Shown here piece after piece: positions 24,754-30,093 of a stretch of 36,821 bases of DNA. The stretch is from a virus, in the IMG/VR virus record IMGVR_UViG_3300048437_000177, positions 1 to 36,821 of that record, one strand, 5' to 3'. The translations under genes were made by a program, and so were the position numbers. Below the pieces are notes generated by a model. That model saw nothing but the letters and a program-made list of their open reading frames with translations, was not told the DNA's origin and did no database searches. Every line of letters starts with the position of its first letter. Position 1 is the stretch's first letter.

Positions 24754-25227
24754 ATGAATACCAAAATCTGCGTCGTTTGCGGGGAGGAAAAAACGACGGC
24801 GCGGTTCTACAAGCGGCCAGATGGTTCTGTCGAGAACACCTGCCGCCCTTGCAGGACTCGCGCCGAATTCAAAACACAACACAACAGCCCACGGGACTAC
24901 CTGCGGAACACGCTCGCCAAGGCGAAGTTCGGTGCCAAGAAGCGCAACCTAGCCTTTGCGCTGGACATCGATCAAGTCATGAAGATCTGGGACGAGCAGC
25001 GCGGACGCTGCGCCCTGAGCGGTGTGCTCATGCAGGCCGCAAAGGACGGTAAGGGCCGCAAGGGCAAGGACTTGAACGTGTCTCTGGATCGCATAGATCA
25101 GGACAAGGGCTACCTCTTCACCCCCCGGAACGTACAGCTTGTCTGCCTGCGCGTAAATTTAATGAAGCACGACATGAATGAAGCAGACCTCTACTGGTGG
25201 TGCCAAAACATCCTCGACCATAAATAA
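24754..25227 (+). CDS. HNH-type nuclease with N-terminal zinc knuckle (157 aa)
   Basis: The N-terminal 35 residues have two Cys pairs (CVVC and CRPC), a zinc-binding treble-clef-like motif. The C-terminal half has RCALSG, NVSLDRIDQDKGY and NVQLVCLRVNLMKHD, the order of elements in HNH/endonuclease-VII-like proteins, with the Asp-Arg-Ile-Asp and a later Asn and Lys. It may be a recombination or homing-type endonuclease. No Shine-Dalgarno sequence precedes the ATG; a TACAAT at 24740-24745 is close enough that a leaderless transcript is possible but speculative. Confidence 0.75.
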   Translation: MNTKICVVCGEEKTTARFYKRPDGSVENTCRPCRTRAEFKTQHNSPRDYLRNTLAKAKFGAKKRNLAFALDIDQVMKIWDEQRGRCALSGVLMQAAKDGKGRKGKDLNVSLDRIDQDKGYLFTPRNVQLVCLRVNLMKHDMNEADLYWWCQNILDHK

Positions 25228-25230
25228 AAA

Positions 25231-25269
25231 GACAACTTAGTGTTGTCTGGTCAAATATCGTGTGATAGT
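25231..25269 (+). promoter_or_regulatory. Operator O6 and promoter of the first small-gene cassette
   Basis: GACAACTTAGTGTTGTC (25231-25247) is a perfect operator. It overlaps TTGTCT (25243-25248) as -35; GATAGT (25264-25269) preceded by TG at 25261 fits an extended -10 with 15-base spacing. The first gene starts at 25310. The same -35-inside-operator design is used at 26806. Confidence 0.65.
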
Positions 25270-25309
25270 TTGTCAGCGGTTTTGCACTATAGAAAATCAA
25301 GGAGTAACG

Positions 25310-25549
25310 ATGCAGCAAGGAAGTATGCAATCTGAAATAGGCTTCGATCACGTCACCGAGGTTATCATCCCGGTACTCGGCGTCATGGTAAAAATCACGC
25401 CGGTAGCAGAGCACGCCGACGGCAGCGAGGACTTTGTCCTCAGCGTGGCTGATCAGGACACCGGGGACATTTTCAAGACCATTGAGTCGCAAGACTTAAA
25501 GGATTTAATTGAGCGCCAGCATCGATTGGTGCAGGCCTTCAGCCAGTGA
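25310..25549 (+). CDS. Small acidic early protein (79 aa)
   Basis: I use the ATG at 25310 with its GGAG site; a longer frame from 25262 would begin within the promoter. The 79-residue product is acidic: VTEVIIPVLGVMVKITPVAE, then DGSEDFVLSVADQDTGDI and a Leu/Lys helix (LKDLIERQHRLVQAFSQ). It is not recognised. It is the only gene before the structured untranslated stretch and starts a repressor-controlled unit, so a role early in lytic growth is likely. Confidence 0.6.
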   Translation: MQQGSMQSEIGFDHVTEVIIPVLGVMVKITPVAEHADGSEDFVLSVADQDTGDIFKTIESQDLKDLIERQHRLVQAFSQ

Positions 25550-25703
25550 AGGAAGGGAGGCATCTCCGGCAGGGGGGCAGCGGCCTCAGTCTGAGCTGGT
25601 TACACATAACCAGACGTGAAATAGGATCGATGAGCGAGGGCAGCCTCCCGTTATCACAACGCCCCAATCGATCCACACCGCTGCACTAAATTACAACTCA
25701 ACG
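25550..25703 (+). ncRNA. Untranslated stretch with several inverted repeats: candidate structured RNA
   Basis: No gene is seen in these 154 bases. Perfect hairpin CTGGTTA-CACA-TAACCAG is at 25596-25613. GGATCGAT (25624-25631) pairs with ATCGATCC (25667-25674), enclosing a GAGG-GCAG-CCTC stem. GGGAGGC (25555-25561) could pair with GCCTCCC (25643-25649), in competition with that inner stem. It lies inside the unit driven by the promoter at 25243. It could be a leader, a small RNA or a processing site. Confidence 0.4.
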
Positions 25704-25708
25704 ATGTG
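25692..25708. promoter_or_regulatory. Weak operator-like site at the start of the HTH gene
   Basis: TACAACTCAACGATGTG has a perfect left half and a 4-of-5 right half (GATGT for GTTGT). It covers the first ATG of the following gene. It is listed as weak. Confidence 0.3.
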
Positions 25709-25985
25709 GAGACGACTATTGAGTGATTTATTCTATAAGGCAACCCGGGTGGTCATGGATGGCCGACTGGGCCGCATGTTCACCGGGCCAAGGGCCAAGG
25801 GCGCGAGCACGCGCATACGGCTAGACCAAGATCCACGGATCGTCGAGGGCATCGTGTCCGGCAGCCGCAAGGGCCAATCGCCTCAGCAGATCGCCAACGC
25901 GCTGGGCATCTCGCCCTCCTCGGTCATCAAGGTAAGGGGGCTGTTCCGGGAGCGGTGGTCGGGCTACATGGAGGAGCAGACATGA
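25704..25985 (+). CDS. Small helix-turn-helix protein (93 aa)
   Basis: The C-terminal half has a homeodomain-like helix-turn-helix: VEGIVSGSRKGQSPQQIANA followed by LGISPSSVIKVRGLFRERW, about residues 50-86. The N-terminal part is basic. The ATG at 25704 has no ribosome binding site; TTG at 25719, seven bases after GGAG, is an alternative start (88 aa). It may regulate middle or late genes, since no other late regulator is evident. The stop overlaps the next start (ATGA). Confidence 0.6.
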   Translation: MWRRLLSDLFYKATRVVMDGRLGRMFTGPRAKGASTRIRLDQDPRIVEGIVSGSRKGQSPQQIANALGISPSSVIKVRGLFRERWSGYMEEQT

Positions 25986-26158
25986 AGACATTATTGGCAT
26001 TGGCGCTGACAACGCTGGCGATTGCGGGGCTTGGCACCGCAGGCACCGCAGACTTTGAGGACGCCAAGGCCTCTGAGGCGGCCTACTGCGAGAGAGTCAT
26101 CGAAGGCACGCATACCGACTACCTGAAACTGGGGGGTGTCTGCTATGACCGTGACTGA
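25982..26158 (+). CDS. Small secreted/periplasmic protein (58 aa)
   Basis: The ATG at 25982 overlaps the preceding stop and has a GGAGGAG site. The product has a clean signal peptide (MKTLLALALTTLAIAGLGTAGTA) with likely cleavage after an Ala-rich region, and a mature part of about 35 residues with two Cys (AAYCERVIEG, GGVCYDRD), perhaps a disulphide. A periplasmic small protein in an early phage cassette suggests an envelope-directed function, such as exclusion. That is inference. Confidence 0.6.
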   Translation: MKTLLALALTTLAIAGLGTAGTADFEDAKASEAAYCERVIEGTHTDYLKLGGVCYDRD

Positions 26159-26324
26159 TTTCCTGTGCGACAAGTGCAGCAAGCTCTGCGACGTGATCGA
26201 GGAGGTGTCAATCGACATGGAGCCTTACGGCGACCAGTACGTCGAGCGACGCACATACGAGTACTGGTCTATCTGCTGCCGCGCAGGCGTCGAGGTGCTG
26301 GAGACCGAGGAGATCGTCCATTGA
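26145..26324 (+). CDS. Small Cys-rich (zinc-ribbon-like) protein (59 aa)
   Basis: I use ATG 26145 rather than GTG 26136 because it lies eight bases from a GGGGGG site. The product has CDKC near residue 8 and a CC near residue 44 (YWSICCRAGVEV), with a further Cys at LCDV, a zinc-binding pattern. Size is 59 aa. The stop overlaps the next gene as TTGA. Function unknown. Confidence 0.55.
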   Translation: MTVTDFLCDKCSKLCDVIEEVSIDMEPYGDQYVERRTYEYWSICCRAGVEVLETEEIVH

Positions 26325-26539
26325 GGCCGTCAAGCAACCCGGACAAGGAGGCGCAGAGGCGTGAAAGCGCAGAGGCGTTGGCGAAGTACCTAGAGCAAGG
26401 CGGCACCATAACCGTGGCCGACACCAGTCACTACAGGCGTGAGGCCGGTACGCTGTCCCGGGATCAGGTGGTGCGGACATTCGCCTACCAGTCCCAGATC
26501 GGCAAGATCAAGAAGGAGGCAAAGAATGAAGACCGTTGA
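26321..26539 (+). CDS. Small basic protein, TTG start (72 aa)
   Basis: The 72-residue protein starts at TTG in a TTGA overlap, with GAGGAG eight bases upstream. It is rich in Arg, Glu and Lys: NPDKEAQRRESAEALAKYLE, then GTITVADTSHYRREAG, and SRDQVVRTFAYQSQIGKIKK. The pattern suggests two helices and a small wing; DNA binding is possible. The end overlaps the next gene by 14 bases. An in-frame start further upstream runs over the previous gene and is rejected. Confidence 0.5.
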   Translation: MRPSSNPDKEAQRRESAEALAKYLEQGGTITVADTSHYRREAGTLSRDQVVRTFAYQSQIGKIKKEAKNEDR

Positions 26540-26768
26540 TGACCCGAGCCGCTCGGACGGCTCGACAGCCAGCTATTACCAGCTCCCGGGTGGTGCCGAC
26601 GAGCTACAGCACCTGATCAGCTACAAGAACATGAACGCCCAGATCGGTGAGATATTCAGGAGCTGCTACCGCTACGGGGAGTCATCCCACAGCGACCAGC
26701 TCCGGGACGCGAAGAAGATAAAGTTCTATATCGACGCCGAGATATCAAGGCTCCAAAGCCCCTTCTAA
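26526..26768 (+). CDS. DUF3310-like protein (80 aa)
   Basis: The ATG at 26526 follows a perfect AGGAGG. Residues about 15-75 read SYYQLPGGADELQHLISYKN, then MNAQIGEIFRSCYRYGE and SDQLRDAKKIKFYIDAEISRL. This order (YYxLP-ELqdLI, IGnIfrxcYRxG, DlkKixxY) matches DUF3310 proteins of phages, which are of unknown biochemical role (sometimes annotated nucleotide kinases). The stop codon is part of the terminator hairpin that follows. Confidence 0.75.
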   Translation: MKTVDDPSRSDGSTASYYQLPGGADELQHLISYKNMNAQIGEIFRSCYRYGESSHSDQLRDAKKIKFYIDAEISRLQSPF

Positions 26769-26782
26769 GGGGCTTTTTTTTT
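26755..26782 (+). terminator. Rho-independent terminator
   Basis: AAAGCCCCTT (26755-26764), loop CT, AAGGGGC (26767-26773) and a run of nine Ts form a strong intrinsic terminator. The upstream stop codon TAA lies in the stem. It ends the first small-gene cassette. Confidence 0.9.
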
Positions 26783-26805
26783 GCCTGAATTATTTTCCTT
26801 GTATC

Positions 26806-26845
26806 GACAACTTTTAGTTGTCTCTACTACCGAAGTGCGTATAAT
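26806..26845 (+). promoter_or_regulatory. Operator O7 and promoter of the second small-gene cassette
   Basis: GACAACTTTTAGTTGTC (26806-26822) overlaps TTGTCT (26818-26823) as -35; TATAAT (26840-26845) is a perfect -10 at 16-base spacing. Transcription would begin near 26852, with the first gene at 26875. A bound repressor would cover the -35. Confidence 0.8.
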
Positions 26846-26874
26846 TGACCCCATCAACAACAACGGAGATAGAC

Positions 26875-27168
26875 ATGGACAGCAGCAAAACAATCGACCA
26901 AATCATTGCCGAAGTAGCTGCGAATTTAGAATCCGAAAAAGACTTGCTCAAGCAATTTAGCTTCAAGAAAGGGTCTTGGTACACAGGCTATGAAGTCAAA
27001 GCAAACGGATATTTTGAAGGCTTGAATTTTTGGATGGTGCGCTTCGAGAAAGATGGGGCAGGCTGGGTAGCCTTCCCAATATCGGAGCGCCAAGTCACCG
27101 AACCAAAGCGGTTTGAAACATTGCATGAAGCCAAAATCAACATCTTGAAAAATGCAGAGGCCGCGTAA
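26875..27168 (+). CDS. Unknown cassette protein (97 aa)
   Basis: ATG 26875 follows a CGGAGAT site downstream of promoter 26818-26845. The 97-residue protein starts with an acidic helix (IDQIIAEVAANLESEKDLLKQ), then has strands rich in aromatics (GSWYTGYEVKANGYFEG, NFWMVRFEKDGAGWVAFPIS) and ends with a short helix. No family is recognised. The compact alpha-beta pattern could be a small host-inhibiting or accessory protein. It has its own promoter, operator and, after the next gene, terminator. Confidence 0.6.
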   Translation: MDSSKTIDQIIAEVAANLESEKDLLKQFSFKKGSWYTGYEVKANGYFEGLNFWMVRFEKDGAGWVAFPISERQVTEPKRFETLHEAKINILKNAEAA

Positions 27169-27186
27169 GCGGCCCGGGAGGAAGGT

Positions 27187-27477
27187 ATGCAAGCAGCAGC
27201 AACAGGCAAAAACGTAAAGCACTACCTACAGGCCGTATCGCCGCGGGACGTGCTGACAAACAAGCGGTACAAGGTGTTAGGCACCCCGCTCAAGGATTGG
27301 CTGGTGTGCAGCCAGTGTCGTAGGCAGCAGGTACACCACGCCCAAAACGGCGGCGAGTTCCAGAGCAAGTGCTGGCACTGCGACGCTGACCACACCAACT
27401 TTTTGTACATGGATGAGCTGGCCCGGGAGCTGATCAAGGACGAGCGGTACGAGAACCTGTACCGATTCAAGCGATAA
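27187..27477 (+). CDS. Zinc-ribbon protein (96 aa)
   Basis: The 96-residue protein has a zinc ribbon with CSQC (about 41-44) and CWHC (about 62-65) separated by about 17 residues, within SCQCRRQ-like and KCWHCDADH. The rest is helical and charged (LARELIKDERYENLYRFKR). A GGAGG site precedes the ATG. It shares the second cassette with the gene before it. It may bind nucleic acid or protein; not recognised further. Confidence 0.6.
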   Translation: MQAAATGKNVKHYLQAVSPRDVLTNKRYKVLGTPLKDWLVCSQCRRQQVHHAQNGGEFQSKCWHCDADHTNFLYMDELARELIKDERYENLYRFKR

Positions 27478-27502
27478 CAGGCCGTTGAGGCTTTGAGGCG
27501 TG

Positions 27503-27527
27503 AAGGGGCTACGGCCCCTTTTCTTTT
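27503..27527 (+). terminator. Rho-independent terminator with TACG loop
   Basis: AAGGGGC (27503-27509), loop TACG and GCCCCTT (27514-27520) form a perfect stem, followed by TTCTTTT. TACG is a stable tetraloop. It closes the second cassette. Confidence 0.85.
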
Positions 27528-27567
27528 GCGTGCGGAATAAGTCACTTTAGGTTATTCCGCATACTCT

Positions 27568-27618
27568 GTGTGCCGGGTGTGCTAGGACAAACCCGGAGCC
27601 TCAGATCACCCGGCACAC
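27568..27618. repeat. 12-bp inverted repeat pair
   Basis: GTGTGCCGGGTG (27568-27579) and CACCCGGCACAC (27607-27618) are perfect inverted copies, 27 bases apart. A direct repeat ACCCGGAGC occurs at about 27591 and 27621, next to the arms. The core TGCCGGGTG is seen again in the pair at 27821-27884. Confidence 0.8.
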
Positions 27619-27820
27619 TTACCCGGAGCGCTGAAACCCTTGTTCTTATTACCCTTTCTCTTAATTAGAGAGAGAGAGACAAGTGAGACAAGGTAAAAGG
27701 TAATCCATATGGAAATGAAAAAGACATACCTATAACTGAGGGCTGTCGCTGCCCCCCACTGGTGTGCCCCTATAAATCCCATCCCATATGGATTGAAAAA
27801 AAAGACCGGCACAGCGCACT

Positions 27821-27884
27821 CACCCGGCAACTTCAATTAAATCAATGACTTAGGTGCTCCAGAGCGTGTCAGCCGTGCCGGGTG
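27821..27884. repeat. 9-bp inverted repeat pair, same core
   Basis: CACCCGGCA (27821-27829) and TGCCGGGTG (27876-27884) repeat the core of the pair at 27568-27618 in opposite order, 46 bases apart. The ATCAATGACTTA element (27841-27852) is between them. Four copies of one 9-mer in 315 bases suggest a protein-binding array, perhaps for the small terminase. Confidence 0.7.
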
Positions 27885-27912
27885 CCCGGTGGCGCACCTA
27901 TCTGGGCGCAAA

Positions 27913-27959
27913 AACAATTGCTTATTGTGTTCACAACTGATACTTGTTTGGCGCATAAT
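27913..27959 (+). promoter_or_regulatory. Late promoter with operators O8 and O9
   Basis: AACAATTGCTTATTGTG (27913-27929) and CACAACTGATACTTGTT (27932-27948) are two adjacent operator-type sites separated by two bases. TTCACA (27930-27935) and CATAAT (27954-27959) at 18-base spacing form a promoter that overlaps them. It leads to the small terminase and, through it, the whole late operon. Confidence 0.6.
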
Positions 27960-27994
27960 GCGTGGCGTAACTAATTGAAATGCAAGGCATTTGT

Positions 27995-28366
27995 ATGGCT
28001 TACAACAAAGAGATCGACCTCGTTGAGCTGTATCGCTTGGCCGAGATCGGGCTGACCGAGGCGCAGATCGCAGACATGCTGGGCATCCATCAGGCAACGA
28101 TGACGAGGCGCAAGAAGGACGATGCTGAATTTGCGGAAGCATTAAAGGCCGGGAAGGCCGCTGGTATCAGCGCCGTCACCAACGCGCTGCACAAGGGCGC
28201 TGTCGAGGGCGACAAGACCGCTGCCCAGATCTTCTTCCTGAAGAACCGTGGGGGCTGGACAGACCGGCAGGAGGTCGATGTGAGTGGCACCGTAGGCGTA
28301 GACGTGCAGCTCGATGCGGCCATCGAGGCGCTGAAGGATGCCGGTATCGATCCATCGAAGCTGTGA
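27995..28366 (+). CDS. terS: Terminase small subunit
   Basis: I prefer ATG 27995 (AAGG site seven bases upstream); ATG 27980 is an alternative adding five residues. The 123-aa protein has an N-terminal helix-turn-helix (YRLAEIGLTEAQIADMLGI, then HQATMTRRKK), helical middle with repeated KAGKAAGISAVTNALHKGA, and GGWTDRQEVDVSG near the C-terminus, as in many small terminases (a Trp-Xaa-Asp-Arg segment). It should bind the packaging site, which may be the repeat region just upstream. The large subunit gene lies 239 bases on. Confidence 0.8.
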   Translation: MAYNKEIDLVELYRLAEIGLTEAQIADMLGIHQATMTRRKKDDAEFAEALKAGKAAGISAVTNALHKGAVEGDKTAAQIFFLKNRGGWTDRQEVDVSGTVGVDVQLDAAIEALKDAGIDPSKL

Positions 28367-28605
28367 TGCGGTTGTCAGGTATAACCCGTCGCCTAGGTAG
28401 GACGGGGGCTGACGGTCACCTTGGTACAGTTGTAGCTGTACCGCGTCATCGGCGCTAGAAAAACGTCAATGATATCAATGACTTACGAATCTCGATGCCG
28501 TCAAGGTTCTGGGGGGCGATCCGGGTCAGATCGGCTTCGCAAATCCGGGACTCCGCTGTGGGGCGGCTACGGGGGGTATATCGAGATACACACTGAGGGC
28601 GGTTT
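28367..28605 (+). other. Gap between terminase genes with two hairpins
   Basis: No gene is seen in these 239 bases. CCCGTC (28385-28390) pairs with GACGGG (28401-28406) and GGTACAG (28423-28429) with CTGTACC (28436-28442). The element ATCAATGACTTA is at 28474-28485, preceded by GTCAATGAT. G-rich runs occur near 28510-28590. Neither hairpin has a T tract, so I do not call a terminator. A cos/pac element or a translational control is possible. Confidence 0.45.
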
Positions 28606-30093
28606 GTGGCAGTAAGCACTTCAAAAAAAGCGGTTCGCAAAAAAGGGACTCCTGAGCTGACAGAAGAGCAGCAGGAAAAAGCGGCGGAGATAGCCAAAGC
28701 CATCGCTGTCGTAAAGGAACACAAGCGAACCCACCGGCTAGACCACTTCAAGCCCTACCCTTGGCAGAAAAAGTTCTACAAGGCCGGAAATCAAAACAAG
28801 CAGCGCCTGCTGATGGCGGCAAACCGAGTCGGCAAGACCGCATCGATGGCGGTAGAGGTCGCGTACCACCTAACCGGCGAGTACCCGGAGTGGTGGAACG
28901 GCATCCGCTTCAAAAAACCAACCTCGATCTGGTGCCTAGGGGTGTCAGGAGAGCAGCTCCGCGATGTTGTGGTGAAGGAGCTGTTTGGCACCTATCTAGG
29001 TGACGGCAAATTCGACGGCAACGGCCTGATCCGGCAAGACCAGACCTATCAGGTCACACCGGCCATGGGTACGCCACGCCTCCCGCGTGATGTTGCGGTA
29101 CGTCACGCCACCGGCAACACGTCGCTCGTCAGCTTCAAGTCATACACTCAGGGCCAGCATGTCTTGATGGGATCATCACAGGACTTTATCTGGATCGATG
29201 AGGAGCCAGTAGACCCAACGATCTATCCCCAGTGCCTGACAAGAACCGCCACCGGCAATGGCGGCGAGGGCGGGTACGTCACGATGACATTCACGCCAGA
29301 GAACGGTGTCACCGAGCTGGTTGCCCAGTTTATGGACAACCGGGCCTCTGGGCAGCACCTCGCAAATGCGACTTGGGACGATGCGAAGCACCTAAACAAA
29401 GAGACGAAGGAGCAGCTACTGGCTGCCATCCCCGAGTATCAGCGCGATATGCGCTCCAAGGGCATCCCGGTGCTTGGCGAGGGCATGGTGTTCGCGCTCT
29501 CCGAGGAGGTCGTTAAGTGCGAACCGTTTGAGATACCGGCCCACTACAAAAAACTTGCCGCCATCGACTTTGGTATTACCCACCCCACCTGCGTGGTATG
29601 GACGGCCTACAACCCAGACAACGACTGCATCTTTGTGTACGACATATACAAAAAAGAGGGCGAGATACCGGCGGTACACGCCTCGGCCATCAAGTCACGA
29701 GGGAAAACCATCCCGATGATTTACCCCCACGACGGCGACTCCACAGAAAAAGGCTCTGGCAAGACGCTGGCGGAGATGTATCTGGAGGCCGGGGTGCTGA
29801 TGATCGGCAAGTTCACCAACCCAGACGGCACCAACTATGTGGAGCCGGGGCTGATGGAGATGCTGGAGCGGTTCCGCACCGGCAGGTTGCAGGTTTTCAG
29901 CAACCTATCCCCTTGGTTCGAGGAATTTAGGCGGTATCACCGCAAGAAGGGGAAGATTCACAAGGAATTCGACGATTTGATGGACGCAACGCGCTACGCG
30001 GCCATATCGGTGACCAGATTCGGTCAAAACAACGCAGAGCAGCAGCAACTTGGTACAAAAGAAGGATACCTGAGCAATGAATATGACTATTGA
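28606..30093 (+). CDS. terL: Terminase large subunit (ATPase-nuclease)
   Basis: The 495-aa protein starts at GTG behind GAGGG. The ATPase domain has RLLMAANRVGKTASMAVEVA (Walker A, about 65-80) and SQDFIWIDEEP (Walker B, about 185-195). The nuclease domain shows KLAAIDFGITHPTCVVW (first Asp, about 320-336), IPMIYPHDGD and DDLMDATRYA (last acidic residues, about 458-468). These match the terminase large-subunit family (Terminase_6-like). It cuts and pumps DNA through the portal. The end overlaps the portal gene by 17 bases. Confidence 0.95.
   Translation: MAVSTSKKAVRKKGTPELTEEQQEKAAEIAKAIAVVKEHKRTHRLDHFKPYPWQKKFYKAGNQNKQRLLMAANRVGKTASMAVEVAYHLTGEYPEWWNGIRFKKPTSIWCLGVSGEQLRDVVVKELFGTYLGDGKFDGNGLIRQDQTYQVTPAMGTPRLPRDVAVRHATGNTSLVSFKSYTQGQHVLMGSSQDFIWIDEEPVDPTIYPQCLTRTATGNGGEGGYVTMTFTPENGVTELVAQFMDNRASGQHLANATWDDAKHLNKETKEQLLAAIPEYQRDMRSKGIPVLGEGMVFALSEEVVKCEPFEIPAHYKKLAAIDFGITHPTCVVWTAYNPDNDCIFVYDIYKKEGEIPAVHASAIKSRGKTIPMIYPHDGDSTEKGSGKTLAEMYLEAGVLMIGKFTNPDGTNYVEPGLMEMLERFRTGRLQVFSNLSPWFEEFRRYHRKKGKIHKEFDDLMDATRYAAISVTRFGQNNAEQQQLGTKEGYLSNEYDY

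Larger units (their letters stand above)
27478..27994. other. Gene-free region before small terminase: packaging/origin candidate
   Basis: In about 500 bases no credible gene is found. It contains the terminator above, a 12-bp inverted repeat pair, a second related pair, an (AG)n tract near 27667-27679, two CCATATGG palindromes (near 27704 and 27783), the ATCAATGACTTA element and, at the right end, two operators and a promoter. Its position directly ahead of the terminase genes is where cos or pac sites often lie. An origin of replication is the alternative. Confidence 0.55.

Noticed and set aside
27661-27682. (AG)n tract as a possible functional repeat
   Set aside because: A short simple-sequence run with about six units; no evidence of function beyond low complexity.
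27606-28142. Two minus-strand frames (76 and 101 codons) in the region before small terminase
   Set aside because: No ribosome binding sites, odd composition, and one runs into the small terminase gene. The region is better explained by repeats and control sites.
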